Assembly: GCF_932526225.1 (NCBI RefSeq)
Contig: NC_064038.1
Span: 18,773,075-18,837,074, forward strand
DNA length: 64,000 nucleotides
Direction: 5' to 3'
From: Nematostella vectensis
Taxonomy: Eukaryota; Cnidaria; Anthozoa; Actiniaria; Edwardsiidae
A program made the position numbers and the translations under genes. A model generated the notes under the pieces. It saw nothing but the letters and a program-made list of their open reading frames with translations. It did not search any database and had not been told where the DNA came from. Below, piece by piece: positions 50,969-63,986 of this stretch; within the stretch, counting starts at the first letter, position 1, and each line of letters starts with the position of its first letter.

Positions 50969-51095
50969 AGTAGGGCGCGGTAAGTACTTGGATGGGTGAC
51001 CGCCTGGGAATACCGTGTGCTGTAGGCATTTCCTTTTTGTCGTCGAAGTACTCACAGGACTGTTATATAATATATATTTCTTACACAGTTCTGTC
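47562..51095 (+). repeat. Block Q4, 19 units
   Basis: Begins as the second copy of the 11-unit duplication (47562-49607) and runs on through CCGTTTTG (49732), GTCCAATC (50391), GCAGAGG (50562) and GTCGTCGAAG (51042) in Q1 order. It lacks two units (D and E) found near 13.5-13.9 kb in Q1: the offset is 194 units before and 192 units after that point. Confidence 0.75.
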
Positions 51096-51123
51096 GTCTA
51101 CGGCCATACCACTGAGAAAGCAC

Positions 51124-51154
<31 letters not shown>

Positions 51155-51309
51155 AGTAGGGCGCGGTTAGTACTTGGATGGGTGACCGCCTGGGAATACC
51201 GTGTGCTGTAAGCATTTCCTTTTTGTCATCGAAGTACTCACAGGACTGTTATATAATAGATAGATCTTACACAGTTCTATCGTCTACGGCCATACCACTT
51301 AGAAAGCAC

Positions 51310-51340
<31 letters not shown>

Positions 51341-51681
51341 AGTAGGGCGCGGTAAGTACTTGGATGGGTGACCGCTTCGGAATACCGTGTGCTGTGGGCA
51401 TTTCCTTTTTGTCACCAAAGTACTCACAGGACTGTTATATAAAATCTATTTCTTACACAGTTCTGTCGTCTACGGCCATACCACTGAGAAAGCACCGGTT
51501 CTCGTCCGATCACCGTAGTTAAGCTCAGTAGGGCACGGTTAGTACTTGGATGGGTGACCGCCTGGGAATACCGTGTGCTGTAGGCATTTCCTTTTTGTTA
51601 TCGTGGTACTCACAGGACTGTTATATAATAGATAGATCTTAAACAGTTCTGTCGTCTACAGCCATACCACTGAGAAAGCAC

Positions 51682-51712
<31 letters not shown>

Positions 51713-52053
51713 AGTAGGGCGCGGTAAGTACTTGGATGGGTGACCGCTTCGGAATACCGTGTGCTGTAGGCATTTCCTTTTTGTTACCGAAGTACTCACA
51801 GGACTGTTATATAAAATCTATTTCTTACACAGTTCTGTCGTCTAAGGCCATACCACTGAGAAAGCACCGGTTCTCGTCCGATCACCGTAGTTAAGCTCAG
51901 TAGGGCACGGTTAGTACTTGGATGGGTGACCGCCTGGGAATACCGTGTGCTGTAGGCATTTCCTTTTTGTTATCGAGGTACTCACAGGACTGTTATATAG
52001 TAGATAGATCTTAAACAGTTCTGTCGTCTAAGACCATACCACTGAGAAAGCAC

Positions 52054-52084
<31 letters not shown>

Positions 52085-52611
52085 AGTAGGGCGCGGTTAG
52101 TACTTGGATGGGTGACCGCCTGGGAATACCGTGTGCTGTAGGCATTTCCTTTTTGTCATCGAAGTACTCACAGGACTGTTATATAATAGATAGATCTTAC
52201 ACAGTTCTATCGTCTACGGCCATACCACTTAGAAAGCACCGGTTCTCGTCCGATCACCGACGTTAAGCTCAGTAGGGAGCGGTAAGTACTTGGATGGGTG
52301 ACCGCTTCGCAATACCGTGTGCTGTAGGCATTTCCTTTTTGTTACCAAAGTACTCACAGGACTGTTATATAAAATCTATTTCTTACACAGTTCTGTCGTC
52401 TACGGCCATACCACTGAGAAAGCACCGGTTCTCGTCCGATCACCGTAGTTAAGCTCAGTAGGGCACGGTTAGTACTTGGATGGGTGACCGCCTGGGAATA
52501 CCGTGTGCTGTAGGCATTTCCTTTTTGTTATCGTGGTACTCACAGGACTGTTATATAATAGATAGATCTTAAACAGTTCTGTCGTCTACAGCCATACCAC
52601 TGAGAAAGCAC

Positions 52612-52642
<31 letters not shown>

Positions 52643-52983
52643 AGTAGGGCGCGGTAAGTACTTGGATGGGTGACCGCTTCGGAATACAGTGTGCTGTAGG
52701 CATTTCCTTTTTGTTACCGAAGTACTCACAGGACTGTTATATAAAATCTATTTCTTACACAGTTCTGTCGTCTACCGCCATACCACTGAGAAAGCACCGG
52801 TTCTCGTCCGATCACCGTAGTTAAGCTCAGTAGGGCACGGTTAGTACTTGGATGGGTGACCGCCTGGGAATACCGTGTGCTGTAGGCATTTCCTTTTTGT
52901 TATCGAGGTACTCACAGGACTGTTATATAGTAGATAGATCTTAAACAGTTCTGTCGTCTAAGACCATACCACTGAGAAAGCAC

Positions 52984-53014
<31 letters not shown>

Positions 53015-53169
53015 AGTAGGGCGCGGTTAGTACTTGGATGGGTGACCGCCTGGGAATACCGTGTGCTGTAGGCATTTCCTTTTTGTCATCGAAGTACTCA
53101 CAGGACTGTTATATAATAGATAGATCTTACACAGTTCTATCGTCTACGGCCATACCACTTAGAAAGCAC

Positions 53170-53200
<31 letters not shown>

Positions 53201-53541
53201 ATTAGGAAGCGGTAAGTACTTGAATGGGTGACCGCTTCGGAATACTGTGTGCTGTAGGCATTTCCTTTTTGTTATCGAGGTACTGACAGGACTGTTATAT
53301 AATAGATAGATGTTACACAGTTCTATCGTTTACGGCCATACCACTGAGAAAGCACCAGTTCTCGTCCGATCACAGAACTTGAAGTCAGTATGGCACGGTT
53401 AGTACTTGGACGGGTGACCGCCTGGGAATACCGTGTGCTGTAGGCATTTCCTTTTTGTTATCGTGGTACTCACAGGACTGTTATATAATAGATAGATTTT
53501 AAACAGTTCTGTCGTCTACGGCCATACCACTGAGAAAGCAC

Positions 53542-53572
<31 letters not shown>

Positions 53573-54099
53573 AGTAGGGCGCGGTAAGTACTTGGATGGG
53601 TGACCGCTTCGGAATACCGTGTGCTGTAGGCATTTCCTTTTTGTTACCGAAGTACTCACAGGAGTGTTATATAAAATCTATTTCTTACACAGTTCTGTCG
53701 TCTACGGCCATACCACTGAGAAAGCACCGGTTCTCGTCCGATTACCGTAGTTAAGCTCATTAGGGCACGGTTAGTACTTGGACGGGTGACCGCCTGGAAA
53801 TACCGTGTGCTGTAGGCATTTCCTTTTTGTTAACGAAGTACTCACAGGACTGTTATATAAAATCTATTTCTTACACAGTTCTGTCGTCTACGGCCATACC
53901 ACTGAGAAAGCACCGGTTCTCGTCCGATCACCGTAATTAAGCTCAGTAGGGCACGGTTAGTACTTGGACGGGTGACCGCCTGGGAATACCGTGTGCTGTA
54001 GGCATTTCCTTTTTGTTATCGTGGTACTCACAGGACTGTTATATAATAGATAGATCTTAAACAGTTCTGTCGTCTACAGCCATACCACTGAGAAAGCAC

Positions 54100-54130
<31 letters not shown>

Positions 54131-54471
54131 AGTAGGGCGCGGTAAGTACTTGGATGGGTGACCGCTTCGGAATACCGTGTGCTGTAGGCATTTCCTTTTT
54201 GTTACCGATGTACTCACAGGACTGTTATATAAAATCTATTTCTTACACAGTTCTGTCGTCTACGGCCATACCACTGAGAAAGCACCGGTTCTCGTCCGAT
54301 CACCGTAGTTAAGCTCAGTAGGGCACGGTTAGTACTTGGATGGGTGACCGCCTGGGAATACCGTGTGCTGTAGGCATTTCCTTTTTGTTATCGAGATACT
54401 CTCAGGACTGTTATATAATAGATAGATCTTAAACAGTTCTGTCGTCTAAGACCATACCACTGAGAAAGCAC

Positions 54472-54502
<31 letters not shown>

Positions 54503-54657
54503 AGTAGGGCGCGGTTAGTACTTGGATGGGTGACCGCCTGGGAATACCGTGTGCTGTAGGCATTTCCTTTTTGTCATCGAAGTACTCACAGGACTGTTAT
54601 ATAATAGATAGATCTTACACAGTTCTATCGTCTACGGCCATACCACTTAGAAAGCAC

Positions 54658-54688
<31 letters not shown>

Positions 54689-55029
54689 ATTAGAAAGCGG
54701 TAAGTACTTGAATGGGTGACCGCTTCGGAATACCGTGTGCTGTAGGCATTTCCTTTTTGTTATCGAGGTACTGACAGGACTGTTATATAATAGATAGATG
54801 TTACACAGTTCTATCGTTTACGGCCATACCACTGAGAAAGCACCAGTTCTCGTCCGATCACAGAACTTAAAGTCAGTATGGCACGGTTAGTACTTGGACG
54901 GGTGACCGCCTGGGAATACCGTGTGCTGTAGGCATTTCCTTTTTGTTATCGAGGTACTCACAGGACTGTTATATAATAGATAGATCTTAAACAGTTCTAT
55001 CGTCTACGGCCATACCACTGAAAAAGCAC

Positions 55030-55060
<31 letters not shown>

Positions 55061-55215
55061 AGTAGGGCGCGGTTAGTACTTGGATGGGTGACCGCCTGGG
55101 AATACCGTGTGCTGTAGGCATTTACTTTTTGTTTTCGAAGTACTAACAGGACTGTTATATAATAGATAGATCTTACACAGTTCTATCGTCTACGGCCATA
55201 CCACTGAGAAAGCAC

Positions 55216-55246
<31 letters not shown>

Positions 55247-55401
55247 AGTAGGGCGCGGTTAGTACTTGGATGGGTGACCGCCTGGGAATACCGTGTGCTG
55301 TAGGCATTTCCTTTTTGTCATCGAAGTACTCACAGGACTGTTATATAATATATATTTCTTACACAGTTCTGTCGTCTACGGCCATGCCACTGAGAAAGCA
55401 C

Positions 55402-55432
<31 letters not shown>

Positions 55433-55959
55433 AGTAGGGCGCGGTTAGTACTTGGATGGGTGACCGCCTGGGAATACCGTGTGCTGTAGGCATTTCATTT
55501 TTGTCATCGAAGTACTCACAGGACTGTTATATAATAGATAGATCTTACACAGTTCTGTCGTCTACGGCCATACCACTGAAAAAGCACCGGTTCTCGTCCG
55601 ATCACCGTAGTTAAGCTCAGTAGGGCACGGTTAGTACTTGGATGTGTGACCGCCTGGGAATACCGTGTGCTGTAGGCATTTCCTTTTTGTTATCGAGGTA
55701 CTCACAGGACTGTTATATAATAGATAGATCTTAAACAGTTCTGTCGTCTACGACCATACCACTGAGAAAGCACCAGTTCTCGTCCGATCACCGTAGTTAA
55801 GCTCAGTAGGGCACGGTTAGTACTTGGATGGGTGACCGCCTGGGAATACCGTGTGCTGTAGGCATTTCCTTTTTGTTATCGAGGTACTCACAGGACTGTT
55901 ATATAATAGATAGATCTTAAACAGTTCTGTCGTCTACGACCATACCACTGAGAAAGCAC

Positions 55960-55990
<31 letters not shown>

Positions 55991-56235
55991 AGTAGGGCGC
56001 GGTAAGTACTTGGATGGGTGACCGCCTGGGAATACCGTGTGCTGTAGGCATTTCCTTTTTGTCATCGAAGTTCTCACAGGACTGTTATATAATAGATAGA
56101 TCTTACACAGTTCTATCGTTTACGGCCATACCACTGAGAAAGCACCAGTTCTCGTCCGATCACAGAACTTAAAGTCAGTAGGGCACGGTTAGTAGTTGGA
56201 CGGGTGACCGCCTGGGAATACGTGTGCTGTAGGCA
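51096..56235 (+). repeat. 27-unit block, third copy
   Basis: Follows the order of 15464-20485 at 192-193 units offset. It keeps a class C unit (54816) between G and A (ACTGAA) that both tandem copies at 15-25 kb lack, and it has lost one unit around 55932, where the two units 20035 and 20221 appear fused into one. It ends in the class C gene with the shared one-base deletion at 56118. Confidence 0.75.
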
Positions 56236-56419
56236 TTTCCTTTTTGTTATCGAGATACTCACAGGACTGTTATATAATAGATAGATCTTAAACAGTTCTA
56301 TCGTCTACGGCCATACCACTGAGAAAGCACCAGTTCTCGTCCGATCACAGAACTTAAAGTCAGTAGGGCACGGTTAGTAGTTGGACGGGTGACCGCCTTG
56401 GAATACGTGTGCTGTAGGC
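56118..56419 (+). rRNA. Two adjacent class C 5S genes, each with the one-base deletion
   Basis: Genes at 56118-56234 and 56303-56419. Two class C copies in a row is unusual, as this class is normally separated by other types. Both have GTAGTTGG, GAATACGTG and a GTTATCGAGATACTC spacer, so this is a one-unit duplication. The second has GTCTACGG in place of GTTTACGG and CGCCTTGG. Confidence 0.8.
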
Positions 56420-56515
56420 ATTTCCTTTTTGTTATCGAGATACTCACAGGACTGTTATATAATAGATAGATCTTAAACAGTTCTATCGTCTACGGCCATA
56501 CCACTGAGAAAGCAC

Positions 56516-56546
<31 letters not shown>

Positions 56547-57073
56547 AGTAGGGCGCGGTTAGTACTTGGATGGGTGACCGCCTGGGAATACCGTGTGCTG
56601 TAGGCATTTCCTTTTTGTCATCGAAGTACTCACAGGACTGTTATATAAAATCTATTTCTTACACAGTTCTGTCGTCTACGGCCATACCACTGAGAAAGCA
56701 CCGGTTCTCGTCCGATCACCGTAGTTAAGCTCAGTAGGGCACGGTTAGTACTTGGATGGGTGACCGCCTGGGAATACCGTGTGCTGTAGGCATTTCCTTT
56801 TTGTTATCGAGGTACTCACAGGACTGTTATATAATAGATAGATCTTAAACAGTTCTGTCGTCTACGGCCATACCACTGAGAAAGCACCGGTTCTCGTCCG
56901 ATCACCGTAGTTAAGCTCAGTAGGGCACGGTTAGTACTTGGATGGGTGACCGCCTGGGAATACCGTGTGCTGTAGGCATTTCCTTTTTGTTATCGAGGTA
57001 CTCACAGGACTGTTATATAATAGATAGATCTTAAACAGTTCTGTCGTCTACGACCATACCACTGAGAAAGCAC

Positions 57074-57104
<31 letters not shown>

Positions 57105-57417
57105 AGTAGGGCGCGGTTAGTACTTGGATGGGTGACCGCCTGGGAATACCGTGTGCTGTAGGCATTTCCTTTTTGTCATCGAAGTACTCACAGGACTGTT
57201 ATATAAAATCTATTTCTTACACAGTTCTGTCGTCTACGGCCATACCACTGAGAAAGCACCGGTTCTCGTCCGATCACCGAATTTAAGCTCAGTAGGGCGC
57301 GGTAAGTACTTGGATGGGTGACCGCTTCGGAATACCATGTGCTGTTGGCATTTCCTTTTTGTTATCGAGGTACTGACAGTACTGTTATATAATAGATAGA
57401 TGTTACACAGTTCTATT

Positions 57418-57535
57418 GTTAACGGCCATACCACTGAGAAAGCACCAGTTCTCGTCCGATCACCGAAGTTAAGCTCAGTAGGGCACGGTTAGTACTTGGA
57501 TGGGTGACCGCCTGGGAATACCGTGTGCTGTAGGC
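57418..57535 (+). rRNA. Chimeric 5S gene (class C 5' end, class A/B 3' end)
   Basis: Starts GTTAACGG, has A30 (CACCAGTTC) as in class C, then canonical CCGAAGTTAAGCTC and A68. The changes that complete the class C hairpin (A47, C51) are absent. A near-identical copy is at 61324, 21 units downstream, with CATCAG in place of CACCAG. Confidence 0.75.
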
Positions 57536-57631
57536 ATTTCCTTTTTGTTATCGAGGTACTCACAGGACTGTTATATAATAGATAGATCTTAAACAGTTCT
57601 GTCGTCTACGACCATACCACTGAGAAAGCAC

Positions 57632-57662
<31 letters not shown>

Positions 57663-58189
57663 AGTAGGGCGCGGTTAGTACTTGGATGGGTGACCGCCTG
57701 GGAATACCGTGTGCTGTAGGCATTTCCTTTTTGTCATCGAAGTACTCACAGGACTGTTATATAAAATCTATTTCTTACACAGTTCTGTCGTCTACGGCCA
57801 TACCACTGAGAAAGCACCGGTTCTCGTCCGATCACCGAATTTAAGCTCAGTAGGGCGCGGTAAGTACTTGGATGGGTGACCGCTTCGGAATACCGTGTGC
57901 TGTTGGCATTTCCTTTTTGTTATCGAGGTACTGACAGTACTGTTATATAATAGATAGATGTTACACAGTTCTATTGTTTACGGCCATACCACTGAGAAAG
58001 CACCAGTTCTCGTCCGATCACAGAACTTAAAGTCAGTAGGGCACGGTTAGTACTTGGACGGGTGACCGCCTGGGAATACCGTGTGCTGTAGGCATTTACT
58101 TTTTGTTTTCGAAGTACTAACAGGACTGTTATATAATAGATAGATCTTACACAGTTCTATCGTCTACGGCCATACCACTGAGAAAGCAC

Positions 58190-58220
<31 letters not shown>

Positions 58221-58375
58221 AGTAGGGCGCGGTTAGTACTTGGATGGGTGACCGCCTGGGAATACCGTGTGCTGTAGGCATTTCCTTTTTGTCATCGAAG
58301 TACTCACAGGACTGTTATATAATATATATTTCTTACACAGTTCTGTCGTCTACGGCCATGCCACTGAGAAAGCAC

Positions 58376-58406
<31 letters not shown>

Positions 58407-58747
58407 AGTAGGGCGCGGTTAGTACTTGGATGGGTGACCGCCTGGGAATACCGTGTGCTGTAGGCATTTCATTTTTGTCATCGAAGTACTCACAGGACTG
58501 TTATATAATAGATAGATCTTACACAGTTCTGTCGTCTACGGCCATACCACTGAAAAAGCACCGGTTCTCGTCCGATCACCGTAGTTAAGCTCAGTAGGGC
58601 ACGGTTAGTACTTGGATGTGTGACCGCCTGGGAATACCGTGTGCTGTAGGCATTTCCTTTTTGTTATCGAGGTACTCACAGGACTGTTATATAATAGATA
58701 GATCTTAAACAGTTCTGTCGTCTACGACCATACCACTGAGAAAGCAC

Positions 58748-58778
<31 letters not shown>

Positions 58779-58933
58779 AGTAGGGCGCGGTTAGTACTTG
58801 GATGGGTGACCGCCTGGGAATACCGTGTGCTGTAGGCATTTACTTTTTGTTTTCGAAGTACTAACAGGACTGTTATATAATAGATAGATCTTACACAGTT
58901 CTATCGTCTACGGCCATACCACTGAGAAAGCAC

Positions 58934-58964
<31 letters not shown>

Positions 58965-59119
58965 AGTAGGGCGCGGTTAGTACTTGGATGGGTGACCGCC
59001 TGTGAATACCGTGTGCTGTAGGCATTTCCTTTTTGTCATCGAAGTACTCACAGGACTGTTATATAATATATATTTCTTACACAGTTCTGTCGTCTACGGC
59101 CATACCACTGAGAAAGCAC

Positions 59120-59150
<31 letters not shown>

Positions 59151-59677
59151 AGTAGGGCGCGGTTAGTACTTGGATGGGTGACCGCCTGGGAATACCGTGT
59201 GCTGTAGGCATTTCCTTTTTGTCATCGAAGTACTCACAGGACTGTTATATAAAATCTATTTCTTACACAGTTCTGTCGTCTACGGCCATACCACTGAGAA
59301 AGCACCGGTTCTCGTCCGATCACCGTAGTTAAGCTCAGTAGGGCACGGTTAGTACTTGGATGGGTGACCGCCTGGGAATACCGTGTGCTGTAGGCATTTC
59401 CTTTTTGTTATCGAGGTACTCACAGGACTGTTATATAATAGATAGATCTTAAACAGTTCTGTCGTCTACGGCCATACCACTGAGAAAGCACCGGTTCTCG
59501 TCCGATCACCGTAGTTAAGCTCAGTAGGGCACGGTTAGTACTTGGATGGGTGACCGCCTGGGAATACCGTGTGCTGTAGGCATTTCCTTTTTGTTATCGA
59601 GGTACTCACAGGACTGTTATATAATAGATAGATCTTAAACAGTTCTGTCGTCTACGACCATACCACTGAGAAAGCAC

Positions 59678-59708
<31 letters not shown>

Positions 59709-59863
59709 AGTAGGGCGCGGTTAGTACTTGGATGGGTGACCGCCTGGGAATACCGTGTGCTGTAGGCATTTCCTTTTTGTCATCGAAGTACTCACAGGAC
59801 TGTTAGATAATAGATAGATCTTACACAGTTCTATCGTCTACGGCCATACCACTTAGAAAGCAC

Positions 59864-59894
<31 letters not shown>

Positions 59895-60235
59895 AGTAGG
59901 GCGCGGTAAGTACTTGGATGGGTGACCGCCTGGGAATACCGTGTGCTGTAGGCATTTCCTTTTTGTCATCGAAGTACTCACAGGACTGTTATATAATAGA
60001 TAGATCTTACACAGTTCTATCGTTTACGGCCATACCACTGAGAAAGCACCAGTTCTCGTCCGATCACAGAACTTAAAGTCAGTAGGGCACGGTTAGTAGT
60101 TGGACGGGTGACCGCCTGGGAATACCGTGTGCTGTAGGCATTTCCTTTTTGTTATCGAGGTACTCACAGGACTGTTATATAATAGATAGATCTTAAACAG
60201 TTCTATCGTCTACGGCCATACCACTGAGAAAGCAC

Positions 60236-60266
<31 letters not shown>

Positions 60267-60421
60267 AGTAGGGCGCGGTTAGTACTTGGATGGGTGACCG
60301 CCTGGGAATACCGTGTGCTGTAGGCATTTACTTTTTGTTTTCGAAGTACTAACAGGACTGTTATATAATAGATAGCTCTTACACAGTTCTATCGTCTACG
60401 GCCATACCACTGAAAAAGCAC

Positions 60422-60452
<31 letters not shown>

Positions 60453-60979
60453 AGTAGGGCGCGGTTAGTACTTGGATGGGTGACCGCCTGGGAATACCGT
60501 GTGCTGTAGGCATTTCCTTTTTGTCATCGAAGTACTCACAGGACTGTTATATAATATATATTTCTTACACAGTTCTGTCGTCTACGGCCATACCACTGAG
60601 AAAGCACCGGTTCTCGTCCGATCACCGTAGTTAAGCTCAGTAGGGCACGGTTAGTACTTGGATGGGTGACCGCCTGGGAATACCGTGTGCTGTAGGCATT
60701 TCCTTTTTGTTATCGAGGTACTCACAGGACTGTTATATAATAGATAGATCTTAAACAGTTCTGTCGTCTACGGCCATACCACTGAGAAAGCACCGGTTCT
60801 CGTCCGATCACCGTAGTTAAGCTCAGTAGGGCACGGTTAGTACTTGGATGGGTGACCGCCTGGGAATACCGTGTGCTGTAGGCATTTCCTTTTTGTTATC
60901 GAGGTACTCACAGGACTGTTATATAATAGATAGATCTTAAACAGTTCTGTCGTCTACGACCATACCACTGAGAAAGCAC

Positions 60980-61010
<31 letters not shown>

Positions 61011-61323
61011 AGTAGGGCGCGGTTAGTACTTGGATGGGTGACCGCCTGGGAATACCGTGTGCTGTAGGCATTTCCTTTTTGTCATCGAAGTACTCACAGG
61101 ACTGTTATATAAAATCTATTTCTTACACAGTTCTGTCGTCTACGGCCATACCACTGAGAAAGCACCGGTTCTCGTCCGATCACCGAATTTAAGCTCAGTA
61201 GGGCGCGGTAAGTACTTGGATGGGTGACCGCTTCGGAATACCATGTGCTGTTGGCATTTCCTTTTTGTTATCGAGGTACTGACAGTACTGTTATATAATA
61301 GATAGATGTTACACAGTTCTATT

Positions 61324-61441
61324 GTTAACGGCCATACCACTGAGAAAGCATCAGTTCTCGTCCGATCACCGAAGTTAAGCTCAGTAGGGCACGGTTAGTA
61401 CTTGGATGGGTGACCGCCTGGGAATACCGTGTGCTGTAGGC
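61324..61441 (+). rRNA. Chimeric 5S gene, duplicate of the copy at 57418
   Basis: Same mosaic of class C 5' end and A/B 3' end, preceded by the rare CTATTG in place of CTATCG. It shows that the 21-unit duplication came after the chimera formed. Confidence 0.75.
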
Positions 61442-61537
61442 ATTTCCTTTTTGTTATCGAGGTACTCACAGGACTGTTATATAATAGATAGATCTTAAAC
61501 AGTTCTGTCGTCTACGACCATACCACTGAGAAAGCAC

Positions 61538-61568
<31 letters not shown>

Positions 61569-62095
61569 AGTAGGGCGCGGTTAGTACTTGGATGGGTGAC
61601 CGCCTGGGAATACCGTGTGCTGTAGGCATTTCCTTTTTGTCATCGAAGTACTCACAGGACTGTTATATAAAATCTATTTCTTACACAGTTCTGTCGTCTA
61701 CGGCCATACCACTGAGAAAGCACCGGTTCTCGTCCGATCACCGAATTTAAGCTCAGTAGGGCGCGGTAAGTACTTGGATGGGTGACCGCTTCGGAATACC
61801 GTGTGCTGTTGGCATTTCCTTTTTGTTATCGAGGTACTGACAGTACTGTTATATAATAGATAGATGTTACACAGTTCTATTGTTTACGGCCATACCACTG
61901 AGAAAGCACCAGTTCTCGTCCGATCACAGAACTTAAAGTCAGTAGGGCACGGTTAGTACTTGGACGGGTGACCGCCTGGGAATACCGTGTGCTGTAGGCA
62001 TTTCCTTTTTGTTATCGAGGTACTCACAGGACTGTTATATAATAGATAGTTCTTAAACTGTTCTAACGTCTACGGCCATACCACTGAGAAAGCAC

Positions 62096-62126
<31 letters not shown>

Positions 62127-62281
62127 AGTAGGGCGCGGTTAGTACTTGGATGGGTGACCGCCTGGGAATACCGTGTGCTGTAGGCATTTCCTTTTTGTCA
62201 TCGAAGTACTCACGGGACTGTTATATAATATATATTTCTTACACAGTTCTGTCGTCTACGGCCATACCACTGAGAAAGCAC

Positions 62282-62312
<31 letters not shown>

Positions 62313-62839
62313 AGTAGGGCGCGGTTAGTACTTGGATGGGTGACCGCCTGGGAATACCGTGTGCTGTAGGCATTTCCTTTTTGTCATCGAAGTACTCACA
62401 GGACTGTTATATAATAGATAGATCTTACACAGTTCTATCGTCTACGGCCATACCACTTAGAAAGCACCGGTTCTCGTCCGATCACCGAAGTTAAGTTCAT
62501 TAGGAAGCGGTAAGTACTTGAATGGGTGACCGCTTCGGAATACCGTGTGCTGTAGGCATTTCCTTTTTGTTATCGAGGTACTGACAGGACTGTTATATAA
62601 TAGATAGATGTTACACAGTTCTATCGTTTACGGCCATACCACTGAGAAAGCACCAGTTCTCGTCCGATCACAGAACTTAAAGTCAGTATGGCACGGTTAG
62701 TACTTGGACGGGTGACCGCCTGGGAATACCGTGTGCTGTAGGCATTTCCTTTTTGTTATCGAGGTACTCACAGGACTGTTATATAATAGATAGATCTTAA
62801 ACAGTTCTATCGTCTACGGCCATACCACTGAGAAAGCAC

Positions 62840-62870
<31 letters not shown>

Positions 62871-63025
62871 AGTAGGGCGCGGTTAGTACTTGGATGGGTG
62901 ACCGCCTGGGAATACCGTGTGCTGTAGGCATTTACTTTTTGTTTTCGAAGTACTAACAGGACTGTTATATAATAGATAGATCTTACACAGTTCTATCGTC
63001 TACGGCCATACCACTGAGAAAGCAC

Positions 63026-63056
<31 letters not shown>

Positions 63057-63211
63057 AGTAGGGCGCGGTTAGTACTTGGATGGGTGACCGCCTGTGAATA
63101 CCGTGTGCTGTAGGCATTTCCTTTTTGTCATCGAAGTACTCACAGGACTGTTATATAATATATATTTCTTACACAGTTCTGTCGTCTACGGCCATACCAC
63201 TGAGAAAGCAC

Positions 63212-63242
<31 letters not shown>

Positions 63243-63769
63243 AGTAGGGCGCGGTTAGTACTTGGATGGGTGACCGCCTGGGAATACCGTGTGCTGTAGG
63301 CATTTCCTTTTTGTCATCGAAGTACTCACAGGACTGTTATATAAAATCTATTTCTTACACAGTTCTGTCGTCTACGGCCATACCACTGAGAAAGCACCGG
63401 TTCTCGTCCGATCACCGTAGTTAAGCTCAGTAGGGCACGGTTAGTACTTGGATGGGTGACCGCCTGGGAATACCGTGTGCTGTAGGCATTTCCTTTTTGT
63501 TATCGAGGTACTCACAGGACTGTTATATAATAGATAGATCTTAAACAGTTCTGTCGTCTACGGCCATACCACTGAGAAAGCACCGGTTCTCGTCCGATCA
63601 CCGTAGTTAAGCTCAGTAGGGCACGGTTAGTACTTGGATGGGTGACCGCCTGGGAATACCGTGTGCTGTAGGCATTTCCTTTTTGTTATCGAGGTACTCA
63701 CAGGACTGTTATATAATAGATAGATCTTAAACAGTTCTGTCGTCTACGACCATACCACTGAGAAAGCAC

Positions 63770-63800
<31 letters not shown>

Positions 63801-63927
63801 AGTAGGGCGCGGTTAGTACTTGGATGGGTGACCGCCTGGGAATACCGTGTGCTGTAGGCATTTCCTTTTTGTCATCGAAGTACTCACAGGACTGTTAGAT
63901 AATAGATAGATCTTACACAGTTCTATC

Positions 63928-63955
63928 GTCTACGGCCATACCACTTAGAAAGCAC

Positions 63956-63986
<31 letters not shown>

